A stretch of DNA of 64,000 nucleotides from Chlamydiia bacterium (GTDB lineage: Bacteria; Chlamydiota; Chlamydiia; Chlamydiales; Simkaniaceae), in contig JAJACH010000001.1 of the NCBI GenBank assembly GCA_022601645.1, positions 248,001 through 312,000 of the forward strand, written 5' to 3'. This document shows, in pieces, positions 25,945 through 34,623 of the stretch. A program made the translations under genes and the position numbers. The number at the start of each line of letters is the position of its first letter. Positions within the stretch are counted from its first letter, which is position 1. Below the pieces are notes generated by a model. That model saw only the letters and a program-made list of their open reading frames with translations, ran no database searches and was not told the DNA's origin.

Positions 25945-26441
25945 AGCGCGCATTTTTTGGTGGAACTTTTGACCCCATCCACAAGGGGCACCTCTTATTA
26001 GCAGAAGCTGTAGCCGAACAGGTTGATGAAATTCTTTTTTGCCCCGCGGCCCAATCCCCCTTCAAAGGGCAAACCTTTGCTTCAGGGGAGGATCGTCTGG
26101 CAATGGTGAAGCTTGCAATTGATGGTGAACCAAAGTTTAAAGCGATCGACCTTGAGTTAAACCGCCCGTCCCCCTCATATACCATTGATACACTGAAGTC
26201 TCTACAAGGAGAGGGGATAGAGCTATTTATTATTTTAGGCGAGGATGTCTTAAAAGAAGTATCAACTTGGAGGGATGGCGATGAAATTTTACGCCTCGCA
26301 ACGCCTCTTGTCGCCCCAAGAACTCCCACTTGCAGCTCAGCAATTCGCGAAAAAATCAAAAACAAACTTGATATCTCGGCCGATTTAGACCAAAAAGTCC
26401 TAGACTACATAACAAAACATCATTTATATTTCCCCCGATGA
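25941..26441 (+). CDS. nadD: Nicotinate-nucleotide adenylyltransferase
   Basis: NadD converts nicotinate mononucleotide and ATP to NaAD in NAD synthesis. The nucleotidyltransferase motif GGTFDPIHKGHL (with the HxGH) is at the N-terminus, and CSSAIREK replaces the usual ISSTxIR near the C-terminus. ATG at 25941 overlaps the glnN stop and gives 166 residues, slightly short; an upstream ATG at 25920 lies inside glnN and is less likely. rsfS follows with an ATGA overlap, a pairing common in bacteria. Confidence 0.93.
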   Translation: MKRAFFGGTFDPIHKGHLLLAEAVAEQVDEILFCPAAQSPFKGQTFASGEDRLAMVKLAIDGEPKFKAIDLELNRPSPSYTIDTLKSLQGEGIELFIILGEDVLKEVSTWRDGDEILRLATPLVAPRTPTCSSAIREKIKNKLDISADLDQKVLDYITKHHLYFPR

Positions 26442-26803
26442 ATAAAGAACCAGAAGACCTAGTTAATTTAATAGCTCAATCTATTTTAGATAAGAAAGGG
26501 TCGAATATTATCGCAATTGATATTCGAGAAATTTCTAGCACTACAAATTATTTAATTATCGCGGAAGGAAATGTCGATAGACACGTCAAGGCGATTAGCA
26601 ATGATGTAGAAAAATCGATGAAAGAGGTTGGAGAAACACCTCTTCACATCGAAGGACGTGGGAATGGCGACTGGGTCGTCATGGATTACGGACACATCAT
26701 CGTGCACCTCTTCATGCCTGATATGCGCGAGAAATATAAACTCGAGCGCCTTTGGAGCGAAGGAACGCTTGTTGAACTCAAATTAAACCACGAGGTTGTA
26801 TGA
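26438..26803 (+). CDS. rsfS: Ribosomal silencing factor RsfS (iojap)
   Basis: RsfS binds uL14 on the 50S subunit and blocks subunit joining under starvation. The 121-residue sequence has the family pattern: D-[IV]-R-E-[IL]-S near 25-30, TTNYLIIAEG, HIEGRGNGDWVVMDYGHIIVHLF and YKLERLWSEG. It is coupled to nadD upstream and fabF downstream by four-base overlaps. Confidence 0.96.
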   Translation: MNKEPEDLVNLIAQSILDKKGSNIIAIDIREISSTTNYLIIAEGNVDRHVKAISNDVEKSMKEVGETPLHIEGRGNGDWVVMDYGHIIVHLFMPDMREKYKLERLWSEGTLVELKLNHEVV

Positions 26804-28056
26804 GCAAGGATAGACGAGTAGTCGTCACGGGAATGGGAATCGTTTCATGCTTTGGCATGGATGTAGATCACTTCTACAATCAACTATTAGCAGGAAAAAG
26901 CGGCGTTGATATGATCACAGCCTTTGACTGCTCAGAATATCCAACGCGTTTTGCAGCTGAAGTCAAAGATTTTGAGACCGGCGACTACATCGATAAAAAA
27001 CAAGCGCGTCGCGTTGATCCATTTATCCGCTACAGCATGGTTGCAGGTAAAAAAGCCCTTGAACATGCAGGTCTTGATGAGGACAAATTAGCCCAAGTGA
27101 ACAAAGACCGCGCAGGCGTCATTATTGGTTCAGGTATGGGAGGAATGGGAACCTTCTCAAACGGTTGGAAAACCGTACATGAAAAAGGCTTTAAGAGACT
27201 CACTCCCTTTTTCGTTCCCTACATCATTACAAATATGGGAGGCGCACTCCTCTCGATGGATCTCGGCTTCACTGGGCCGAACTACTCAATTTCTACCGCA
27301 TGTGCGACGGGCACACACTCGATTATAGCAGCAGCCCGCCACATCCAACATGGCGACGCCGATCTCATGATTTGCGGTGGCGCTGAAGCTCCTGTAAACG
27401 AGATAGGCTTGGCTGGATTTGTCGCATGTAAAGCACTTTCTACAAATAACGACAATCCACAAGTGGCATCCCGCCCCTGGGATACAGGACGCGATGGATT
27501 TGTCATGGGAGAAGGCTCAGGCGTTCTTATTTTGGAAGAATACGAAAGTGCAAAAGCACGTGGTGCTAACATCATTGCAGAATATCTTGGTGGCTATGTT
27601 AATGCCGATGCCTACCACATCACAGAGCCCTACTCAGACGGTCACGTTGTTGCGCGCTGCATGAAGGAAGCTTTAGCTGATGGCAACGTTCCCTTAGAAC
27701 GGGTGAATTATGTCAATGCTCACGCTACATCAACACCTGTTGGAGACCTTTGCGAAATGCGCGGCATCAAATCGATCTTTGGCGCAAAAGGCAAAGATAT
27801 CTGGGTAAACGGCACAAAATCCATGACAGGACACTGCCTTGGTGCGGCCGGAGCAATTGAAGCAATTGCCGTTCTAAAAGCCTTTGAAACAGGTAAATTG
27901 CACCCAACGATTAACATCGACAATCTAGAGCCTGAACTCGAAGATATGGCCCTTGTTAGAAGCGAAGTGAAAGACCTTGAAGTTGACGTTGCTTTAAGCA
28001 ATTCTTTTGGATTTGGAGGACATAATGGCTCCATCGCCTTCGGACGACTTACCTAA
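26800..28056 (+). CDS. fabF: 3-oxoacyl-[acyl-carrier-protein] synthase II
   Basis: FabF extends acyl-ACP with malonyl-ACP in type II fatty-acid synthesis. The N-terminal RVVVTGMGIVSCFG, the catalytic Cys in STACATGTHSI, His in NAHATSTPVGD, Lys in GTKSMTGHCLGAAG and the final SFGFGGHNGS are all there, at the normal length of 418. It is the fourth gene of the coupled glnN-nadD-rsfS-fabF run. Confidence 0.97.
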   Translation: MSKDRRVVVTGMGIVSCFGMDVDHFYNQLLAGKSGVDMITAFDCSEYPTRFAAEVKDFETGDYIDKKQARRVDPFIRYSMVAGKKALEHAGLDEDKLAQVNKDRAGVIIGSGMGGMGTFSNGWKTVHEKGFKRLTPFFVPYIITNMGGALLSMDLGFTGPNYSISTACATGTHSIIAAARHIQHGDADLMICGGAEAPVNEIGLAGFVACKALSTNNDNPQVASRPWDTGRDGFVMGEGSGVLILEEYESAKARGANIIAEYLGGYVNADAYHITEPYSDGHVVARCMKEALADGNVPLERVNYVNAHATSTPVGDLCEMRGIKSIFGAKGKDIWVNGTKSMTGHCLGAAGAIEAIAVLKAFETGKLHPTINIDNLEPELEDMALVRSEVKDLEVDVALSNSFGFGGHNGSIAFGRLT

Positions 28057-28417
28057 ATCATACGGTGTAATCCCGATTAAGGGAAACAAGGCCTACATTG
28101 TCAAACACAGAAATGGCGGCCATTGGGGATTCCCTAAAGGAAGAGCTGATGGCAATGAAACACCTCTTGAAGCAGCAACGCGCGAGCTAATGGAAGAGTC
28201 AGGCCTTACCATCGAATCTCTTATCCAAGACGAGCCACTTGTTGAAAATCGAAAAGATAAGACAGTCTATTTATTTTTGGCAAAAGTTCAAGGTGAGGGG
28301 AAACCCCAACTTGATGACGTCATAGAGGGGGCCTGGGTCTTACTCAAAGACCTAGAACAAGCGATGACTTACCCCGAAGCTAAAGCAATTAGCCGCAAAC
28401 TTACCCAGTTTTTCTAG
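28025..28417 (+). CDS. Nudix hydrolase (MutT/Ap4A hydrolase-like)
   Basis: The Nudix box GX5EX7REUXEEXGU is intact as GRADGNETPLEAATRELMEE followed by SGL. The SYGVIPI...GGHWGFPKGRAD start resembles diadenosine tetraphosphate hydrolases; C. trachomatis has a Nudix enzyme at this place after fabF. ATG at 28025 gives 130 residues and overlaps fabF by 32 bases; a TTG at 28007 is possible but unlikely. It is probably a house-cleaning nucleotide pyrophosphatase. Confidence 0.9.
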   Translation: MAPSPSDDLPKSYGVIPIKGNKAYIVKHRNGGHWGFPKGRADGNETPLEAATRELMEESGLTIESLIQDEPLVENRKDKTVYLFLAKVQGEGKPQLDDVIEGAWVLLKDLEQAMTYPEAKAISRKLTQFF

Positions 28418-28607
28418 CTAACTTATGCATTTTTGCATCAGCTGCTGAATTGAGTCCACCTTGTGTGGCCTCGCGGGTAAATCCTTCACGTGGTGTTGGC
28501 ATATGTTCCATCATGTGATGGGCTAAATCGACGATTTTGCCACAATTTGCTCGGTTTACTGGCTGATGAGGGATATTTGTTCCCCCTGATGCAGGTTCTA
28601 TGCGCAT
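28401..28607 (-). CDS. Small hypothetical protein (68 aa)
   Basis: A 68-codon minus-strand frame starts with ATG at 28607, preceded by GAGGAG at 28615-28620, an ideal ribosome-binding site seven bases away. The protein is polar and basic with several Met and His residues (for example VDLAHHMMEHMPTP) and no membrane helix or known domain. It overlaps the end of the Nudix gene by 17 bases and sits in the gap before the acyltransferase fusion. The good site and the lack of another gene there are the only support. Confidence 0.45.
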   Translation of the reverse strand: MRIEPASGGTNIPHQPVNRANCGKIVDLAHHMMEHMPTPREGFTREATQGGLNSAADAKMHKLARKTG

Positions 28608-28723
28608 GGACTGTCTCCTCTATTTTTCAAAAAAACCATATACTTCTTTAAAGGATTGGTAAGCGCGCTGTCAACTAAATTTATGTGGAACGTGAAAAAA
28701 TGATTGTGGTAGAATAATGCGGT

Positions 28724-31336
28724 ATGAAAATCTTCCACAAGTTCCTATTTCTCCTATTGAAAATCATCCTCAAATTTCGCTATCGCATCACCATCACAGG
28801 TGACGATTTGTCCAAAATTGAGAACAAGCGGGTGCTCATTTTACCCAATCACCCAGCAGAAATCGATCCGATTATTCTGATGTCGGTTTTTGAAGGGCGT
28901 TTTAAACCGCGTCCATTAGTTGTGGAATATTTTTTCCACATGACGGGTGCGGGCTTTTTTATGCGGGCAATTAAGGCCATCTCGGTGCCGAATTTTGACA
29001 CGTCTTCGAATAAATGGAAGATGAAACTCGTTGATCAAGTCTATGAAAACGTTGAAAAAGGTCTTGAAATGGGAGATAATTTCCTTATTTACCCGTCTGG
29101 TCACTTGCAAAAGCAAGAGCGAGAAATTGTAGGGGGAAGCTCATTTGTTCACGGGATCGTTCAAAGATATCCTGATGTAAAAATCATCAGCGTAAGAATT
29201 TCAGGGCTCTGGGGTTCTCTTTTTTCAAGAGCTTTGACAGGCCAAGTGCCACCATTTTGGAAGATTCTTGTAAAAGGGGTCAAAATCATTTTGAAAAATG
29301 GGATTTTCTTTGTTCCCAAACGCCCCGTTAATATTGAGATTAAGGACATGACAGACTTAATCCCCAAAGAAGCGTCTCGCCTTGACTTTAACCAGTATCT
29401 CGATGCGTTTTACAATGAAAAAAGTGACCCACTGACTCTTGTCTCTCATAGTGCGTTTCGTGAGGATCTTCCTGAGGTCATTCATAAGCAAAAAACGCGA
29501 AAGAAACGACGCAATCTCGAGATTAGCGATGAGATGCGCCAGGCAATTTTCAATGAAGTTAGGCAACTTGCAGAAACAGACAATGTAGGCGAGGAAATGG
29601 ATCTTTCAATCGATCTAGGCCTCGATTCACTAGACATTGCAACCTTGCACGCCTTTTTGGATCAAAGATACGATATCGGAGATATTACGCCCGGGGAATT
29701 AGGGACTGTTTATGATCTTTTAGAAGCTGCATCGGGTCACGCTGATCGAGAAGGAGACACCGCCGTCAAGCTTGATAAAAGTTGGCCCGAAGAAGCAAAT
29801 CGCTCTGATGTAAGACCGCCAACAGGATCGACGATCCAAGAAGCCTTCTTGCACATTTGTGAGAGAATGGGCAGTGCAACTGCAATTGCAGATCAAAATT
29901 CTGGCATGCTTACCTACAAGCGATTAAAACTTGGAGCGCTTCTTTTAGCCAAAAAGATTCGCGAAATGCCAGGTGATTACGTTGGGATTTTACTTCCATC
30001 TTCTGTTGGAGCGTACCTCACTTTGATTGCCGTACTCATGGCGAAAAAACTCCCTGTGATGCTCAATTGGACAGCAGGAGTGCGCACGCTCAATTACTCT
30101 CAAAAGCTTTTAGGCCTAAGGACTGTGATTACATCGAGGAAGTTTTTAGACCGCGTAGAGGATTTAGATCTAGGCGTATTAGAGGAAAAACTCGTTTTTT
30201 TAGAAGATGTGAAAGCCTCCATTACTTTTGGAGATAAACTTCGCGCTCTTTTTGGAAAACCGCCTACATTTGAAGACGTGAATGAACACGATCCCGCGCT
30301 TCTTCTCTTTACAAGTGGCACCGAAACCTATCCGAAAGCCGTACCACTTTCTCACTACAACCTACTAGAGAATCAAAGAGCGGCCCTGCGATCAATTGAG
30401 ATCAACCGCCACGATATCATGTTTGGGGTCCTGCCGCCATTCCACTCCTTTGGCTGCTCTGTCACAGGTCTCATGCCCATCTTGGCAGGGATGCGCGCTT
30501 ACTTTGCGCCTGATCCCACTGACAACCAGGGTATGGTTCGCGATATCGAACACTGGAAACCAACGATAATCTGTCTTGCCCCGAGTTTTTTCAGAAACCT
30601 CTTTAGGGTCGCCGAGGCAGGTCAGTTAAATTCGGTTCGTCTTTTTGTAACAGGCGCCGAAAAAGCCCCTCAAGAGCTCTTCAACTTTGTATCGAATCTT
30701 GGAAAGCAGGTGATCGAAGGATATGGTATTACAGAATGCTCACCAATGGTTTCGCTTAACAAAAACCGTACGATTGAAAAAGGCGTTGGCAAACCATTGC
30801 CTGGCATCGATCTTTGCACCATCGATCCTGAAACGCAGCAAACGGTTCCGGGAGAAGGCGAGATCTGTATCAAAGGCCCCTCCGTATTCTCAGGCTATAT
30901 GAGCCCCACCGCTAAAAACCCCTTCGTCGAAATTAAAGGGGAGAGGTGGTACAGAAGCGGTGACATCGGTTCGATCGATAAAGAAGGAAATCTCATCTTA
31001 GGCGGTCGGATCAAACGCTTTGTGAAGATTGGCGGCGAAATGATCAGCTTAACTGCTTTAGAAGATGAACTTTCAGATGCTGCAAGACGCGATAACTGGC
31101 ATCCCGATATCGAGTCGAAAGCTTCAATGGCTGTTGCCGTCCAAGAAGCAGGTGATAAACCGCGTATTGTCTTATTCTCAACCTTCCCCATCTCGCGTGA
31201 GAAAGTCAACACAGCACTGCGCACATCTGGTTTTGGCCGCATCGTTAAAATTTCTGAAGTCCGTGAAGTAGGGGAAATCCCCATCACAGGCACTGGTAAA
31301 GTGCACTTCCGCAAACTCGATGAGATGCTATGCTAA
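28724..31336 (+). CDS. Three-domain lipid enzyme: PlsC acyltransferase - acyl carrier domain - acyl-ACP synthetase (Aas-like)
   Basis: Residues 1-240 form a PlsC-type 1-acylglycerol-phosphate acyltransferase with the HX4D catalytic motif (His43, Asp48 in NHPAEIDP) and a membrane-anchoring N-terminus. Residues 265-340 look like an acyl carrier domain: DLGLDSLDIATL, with Ser302 as the phosphopantetheine site. From about 365 to 870 is an AMP-forming acyl-ACP/CoA synthetase with LLFTSGTETYPKAVPLSH, GYGITECSP and YRSGDIG. C. trachomatis has separate neighbouring acyltransferase and aas genes; here they are one 870-residue protein with a built-in carrier. It likely activates scavenged host fatty acids and acylates lysophospholipids. 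Confidence 0.88.
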   Translation: MKIFHKFLFLLLKIILKFRYRITITGDDLSKIENKRVLILPNHPAEIDPIILMSVFEGRFKPRPLVVEYFFHMTGAGFFMRAIKAISVPNFDTSSNKWKMKLVDQVYENVEKGLEMGDNFLIYPSGHLQKQEREIVGGSSFVHGIVQRYPDVKIISVRISGLWGSLFSRALTGQVPPFWKILVKGVKIILKNGIFFVPKRPVNIEIKDMTDLIPKEASRLDFNQYLDAFYNEKSDPLTLVSHSAFREDLPEVIHKQKTRKKRRNLEISDEMRQAIFNEVRQLAETDNVGEEMDLSIDLGLDSLDIATLHAFLDQRYDIGDITPGELGTVYDLLEAASGHADREGDTAVKLDKSWPEEANRSDVRPPTGSTIQEAFLHICERMGSATAIADQNSGMLTYKRLKLGALLLAKKIREMPGDYVGILLPSSVGAYLTLIAVLMAKKLPVMLNWTAGVRTLNYSQKLLGLRTVITSRKFLDRVEDLDLGVLEEKLVFLEDVKASITFGDKLRALFGKPPTFEDVNEHDPALLLFTSGTETYPKAVPLSHYNLLENQRAALRSIEINRHDIMFGVLPPFHSFGCSVTGLMPILAGMRAYFAPDPTDNQGMVRDIEHWKPTIICLAPSFFRNLFRVAEAGQLNSVRLFVTGAEKAPQELFNFVSNLGKQVIEGYGITECSPMVSLNKNRTIEKGVGKPLPGIDLCTIDPETQQTVPGEGEICIKGPSVFSGYMSPTAKNPFVEIKGERWYRSGDIGSIDKEGNLILGGRIKRFVKIGGEMISLTALEDELSDAARRDNWHPDIESKASMAVAVQEAGDKPRIVLFSTFPISREKVNTALRTSGFGRIVKISEVREVGEIPITGTGKVHFRKLDEMLC

Positions 31337-32724
31337 AGCTCCACAATACCGAGTCGCGCAAAAAAGTCGCTTTTGATCAGAAAACCGTGCGCATCTACAC
31401 CTGTGGACCGACTGTCTATAACTTCGCCCACATTGGTAACCTACGCACCTACGTCTTCGAAGACCTCCTTCGTCGCACCTTCAAGTACTTTGGCACCGAC
31501 GTGACCCAAGTCATGAACCTCACCGACGTCGACGATAAAACCATCAAAGGCGCTTTAGAAAGCAACCTCTCCCTAGACGAATTTACCAAAACCTACAAAG
31601 ACGCCTTCTTTCAAGATCTTGAGACCCTCTCTTGTGAAAAAGCTGAAGCCTACCCCGCTGCCACCGACCACATCCCTGAAATGATCCAAATGATCGAAGC
31701 GCTTATCGAAAAAGGCGTTGCCTACCAAGGCAAAGACGGCTCCGTCTTCTTCCGCATCAGCGCTTTCCCCTCATATGGCCGCCTATCTCACCTCAATATC
31801 GAAGAACTCAAAGAAGGTGCTTCCGAGCGCACCACAACCGACGAATACGAAAAAGAATCAGTCTCTGATTTCGTTCTCTGGAAAGCCTACGATGAAAAGC
31901 GCGACGGCCCGATCCATTGGGACAGCCCCTTCGGACGTGGCCGCCCCGGCTGGCACATCGAATGCTCCGCCATGGCGATTAAACACCTCGGTGAAACGCT
32001 CGATATCCACGTCGGTGGCGTCGATAACATGTTCCCACACCACGAAAACGAAATCGCGCAATCAGAAGCCTGCACAGGCGCCTGCTTTGCCAAACACTGG
32101 ATGCACTCCGAACACCTCATCGTCAACGGGAAGAAAATGTCCAAAAGCCTTGGTAACTTCTACACCCTTCGCGACCTGATTGAACAGGGGTACACAGGCC
32201 CTGAAGTGCGCTACCTCCTCCTCACCACACACTACCGCACCCAACTCAACTTCACCTTAGACGGTTTAAAAGCCGCCCGCTCTTCTTTAAAACGGATCGA
32301 AGACTTCCTTTTCCGCCTTCAAGGGGCAAACGGCACTGACTCAAATGCCGTCAAACCACTTCTTGAAAAAGCCCACGAGCAGTTCTCCGCTGGAATTGCA
32401 GACGACCTCAACATCTCAGTTAGTATCGCTGCCCTTTTTGATCTCATCCGCGACACCAACACGCTGATCGACGAAAGCAAAGTCTCTTCAAATGATGCTT
32501 CAGAAATCATCACCCTCCTGCATGACTTTGATCGCGTCCTCGCCTTCATTCCCTTCATCAAGGAAAACACCTCGGTTGATGCTGAAAAACTCCTTTTAGA
32601 GCGCAACGAAGCGCGCGCACAAAAAGACTACGCCCGCTCAGATGCTCTTCGCGATGAACTCCTAAACCTTGGCTTTACCATCGAAGACACCCCCGATGGC
32701 TCCCGCTTAAAACCCATTAATTAA
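31330..32724 (+). CDS. cysS: Cysteinyl-tRNA synthetase
   Basis: This class I synthetase charges tRNA-Cys, whose gene is also in the window. Motifs: YTCGPTVYNFAHIGNLRTYV (zinc Cys and HIGN in place of HIGH), GRPGWHIECSAMA (zinc Cys), HHENEIAQSEA and the KMSKS loop KMSKSLGNF, at the normal length of 464. The ATG overlaps the preceding stop by seven bases. Confidence 0.97.
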   Translation: MLKLHNTESRKKVAFDQKTVRIYTCGPTVYNFAHIGNLRTYVFEDLLRRTFKYFGTDVTQVMNLTDVDDKTIKGALESNLSLDEFTKTYKDAFFQDLETLSCEKAEAYPAATDHIPEMIQMIEALIEKGVAYQGKDGSVFFRISAFPSYGRLSHLNIEELKEGASERTTTDEYEKESVSDFVLWKAYDEKRDGPIHWDSPFGRGRPGWHIECSAMAIKHLGETLDIHVGGVDNMFPHHENEIAQSEACTGACFAKHWMHSEHLIVNGKKMSKSLGNFYTLRDLIEQGYTGPEVRYLLLTTHYRTQLNFTLDGLKAARSSLKRIEDFLFRLQGANGTDSNAVKPLLEKAHEQFSAGIADDLNISVSIAALFDLIRDTNTLIDESKVSSNDASEIITLLHDFDRVLAFIPFIKENTSVDAEKLLLERNEARAQKDYARSDALRDELLNLGFTIEDTPDGSRLKPIN

Positions 32725-32778
32725 TACACCATCTCCTAACACACACATAATTAACAGCATAACAAGAGCTGTAGGAGG

Positions 32779-32817
32779 TGTTGCAATATTTAACAGCAAC
32801 TGTTAAGATTTGCAACA
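32779..32817. repeat. 17-bp-arm palindrome upstream of the DUF4143 ATPase
   Basis: Left arm TGTTGCAATATTTAACA (32779-32795) and right arm TGTTAAGATTTGCAACA (32801-32817) pair at 14 of 17 positions around a 5-base centre, GCAAC. The right arm is identical to that of the palindrome at 34067-34107 on the other side of the gene. GGAGG, the ribosome-binding site of the ATPase, follows immediately at 32818-32822, so the palindrome forms most of the 5' leader. Confidence 0.85.
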
Positions 32818-32829
32818 GGAGGCTGCTCA

Positions 32830-34062
32830 ATGTTTGAACGTAATATAGAGGCTGAGGTCAGGGCATATTTAAAGATCATGCCTGTGGTTCTTTTGTTGGG
32901 TGCTCGCCAAACTGGCAAGACCACCTTTACGCATGAAATCATGAAGAAAAATGGCTGGCATTATGTCACATTAGATGATGAAGCCTCGCTGTCTTTTGCT
33001 AAGCGTAATCCAGAAGCATGGGTGGAAGGATTACCTAAGCCCATTGTGATTGACGAAGTTCAACGTGTTCCAGAGATTTTTTTAGCAATCAAACGAGATG
33101 TTGATGAAAATCGGTCCCCTGGACGGTACTTATTAACAGGGTCTGCGAATCCCTTTTTACTTCCTAAATTAGGAGATTCATTGGCTGGAAGAATGGGAAT
33201 TGTTTCGATGTTTCCCTTTTCGCAAGGTGAATTGCTTGGTGTAAAGGAAACGTTTATTAAAAAGGCCTTAAATGGTTCATTTGATCAGGTGCAACTCTCA
33301 CCTATAGATGAGAGATTTTGGTGTGAAATGATGTTAAGAGGAGGATATCCTCCTGTCCATTCTCTTGAGAGTCTAGGAGATGCTAAAAGATGGGTAAACT
33401 CATACTTACAAACAATGATGGAGCGGGATGTGCGAGATATCTCAAATATCGAAGGATTAAGGGAGTTTCCGCGTCTTTTCCGCTTGATAGCAACACGTAG
33501 CTCTAATCTTCTTAATGTCTCAGAGCTTTCAAGATCTCTTGGTATGGTGAATATGACACTTAACCGTTATCTGCGGCTTCTTGAAACACTTTTCTTTATC
33601 CATTTACTTCCTGCTTGGTATACCAATTTAGGTAAACGGATGATTAAATCGCCAAAGCTTCATATTTGCGACACGGGAATTATGGCTCAATTGATGGATA
33701 TCAATGTTGAAAGGCTCCAATCTGATCGAAGTCTCTTTGGTCAATATCTTGAGAGTTTTGTGTTTAGTGAGTTGATGAAGCAGAAGAGTTGGTGTGATCA
33801 AGAGTGCGAATTGTTTCATTTTCGCAACGGTGATCACGAAGTTGACTTTATCCTTGAGAAAGCTGATGGGGGAGTGGTTGGCATTGAAGTGAAAGCCTCG
33901 TTAAAAGTTGGTTCTAATGATGCACGTGGTCTATTACACCTCAAGCAGCTTATTGGTAAGCGCTTTCACAGAGGGATTGTTCTTTACCTAGGAACTAAGA
34001 CTGAACTTCTCGGTGAAAAAATCGAAGCCATACCAGTTCAGTCACTATGGTCAAAAAAATGA
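32830..34062 (+). CDS. AAA-type ATPase with C-terminal DUF4143
   Basis: The N-terminal AAA_14-like ATPase domain has Walker A LLGARQTGKTTF (about 20-31) and Walker B PIVIDEVQRVPE, with sensor motif RYLLTGSANPFLL. The C-terminal third, with ERDVRDISN, DTGIMAQLM, YLESFVFSEL and HFRNGDHEVDFILE...GIEVKAS, is DUF4143, which resembles a restriction-endonuclease-like fold (D...E-x-K seen as DFI...EVK). Such solitary genes are patchily spread and often acquired horizontally; function is unknown, with defence or toxin-like roles proposed. GGAGG is seven bases before the ATG. The gene is bracketed by two related palindromes. Confidence 0.9.
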   Translation: MFERNIEAEVRAYLKIMPVVLLLGARQTGKTTFTHEIMKKNGWHYVTLDDEASLSFAKRNPEAWVEGLPKPIVIDEVQRVPEIFLAIKRDVDENRSPGRYLLTGSANPFLLPKLGDSLAGRMGIVSMFPFSQGELLGVKETFIKKALNGSFDQVQLSPIDERFWCEMMLRGGYPPVHSLESLGDAKRWVNSYLQTMMERDVRDISNIEGLREFPRLFRLIATRSSNLLNVSELSRSLGMVNMTLNRYLRLLETLFFIHLLPAWYTNLGKRMIKSPKLHICDTGIMAQLMDINVERLQSDRSLFGQYLESFVFSELMKQKSWCDQECELFHFRNGDHEVDFILEKADGGVVGIEVKASLKVGSNDARGLLHLKQLIGKRFHRGIVLYLGTKTELLGEKIEAIPVQSLWSKK

Positions 34063-34066
34063 CATA

Positions 34067-34107
34067 CTGTTGCAAATCTTAACAGCAGATGTTAAGATTT
34101 GCAACAG
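34067..34107. repeat. Perfect 18-bp-arm palindrome downstream of the DUF4143 ATPase
   Basis: CTGTTGCAAATCTTAACA (34067-34084) and its exact complement TGTTAAGATTTGCAACAG (34090-34107) surround GCAGA. The palindrome begins four bases after the ATPase stop codon. No T-run follows on either strand, so a standard intrinsic terminator is unlikely. It is a second copy of the palindrome at 32779-32817. Confidence 0.9.
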
Positions 34108-34196
34108 CAGGTCTATCGCTCTTTAAATTAATAGTTTAAGTTTGAAATTGGAAGTAGATTCGTGTATACTAATGAGAACAAATAAGAGAGGGTATT

Positions 34197-34623
34197 ATGT
34201 TAGTCAATTTTGATTTTTCACGGCCGTTTTTTGCCTTTGACGGGAAGCTAGAAGTCCCTATGACTACTTCAAGTGAAGGAGATGTTGTTGTCAGAGAGGC
34301 GCTAAATGAAGATCTTTCTATAGCAGAGTTTGTCTCGAAATACGCAACAAGTTACTTCGGGCACGTTCGACCTGCGACAGTAACTACACTTGTAGAGAAA
34401 ATGAGAGAGATTAATGCAGATCCAAGCGTTCTTGATACGAAATTTTCTACGAATGATGTAGCTTGTCCTACTGCAAGGTTATATCGCTCTTCATAGAGTC
34501 CGACATAGAGAAGAGGGGCCTTGTTTAGCGCCACCTGCAAGTCCTGTTGCAGATAGCGGTATTCCTACAGCGACTGTTGAAGCTTTTCTGCCAGCTGAAT
34601 GTATGGTGTGGGACGCTTCTTAG
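34197..34623 (+). pseudogene. Hypothetical gene interrupted by a frameshift
   Basis: Frame one gives 99 residues from the ATG at 34197 (after GAGAGGG) to a stop at 34494-34496. A second frame is open from just after 34456 to TAG at 34621-34623 and reads on smoothly as LQGYIALHRVRHREEG...LPAECMVWDAS, about 50 residues. The two frames overlap at 34456-34496, so one base gained or lost there would restore a protein of about 140 residues that ends exactly at the convergent neighbour's stop. No known domain is recognised. A working short 99-residue protein or programmed frameshifting are alternatives; no slippery heptamer stands out. Confidence 0.5.

Noticed and set aside
34067-34107. Rho-independent terminator of the ATPase gene
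   Set aside because: No T-run follows on either strand, the stem is A+T-rich, and a near copy lies upstream of the same gene, which a terminator does not explain.
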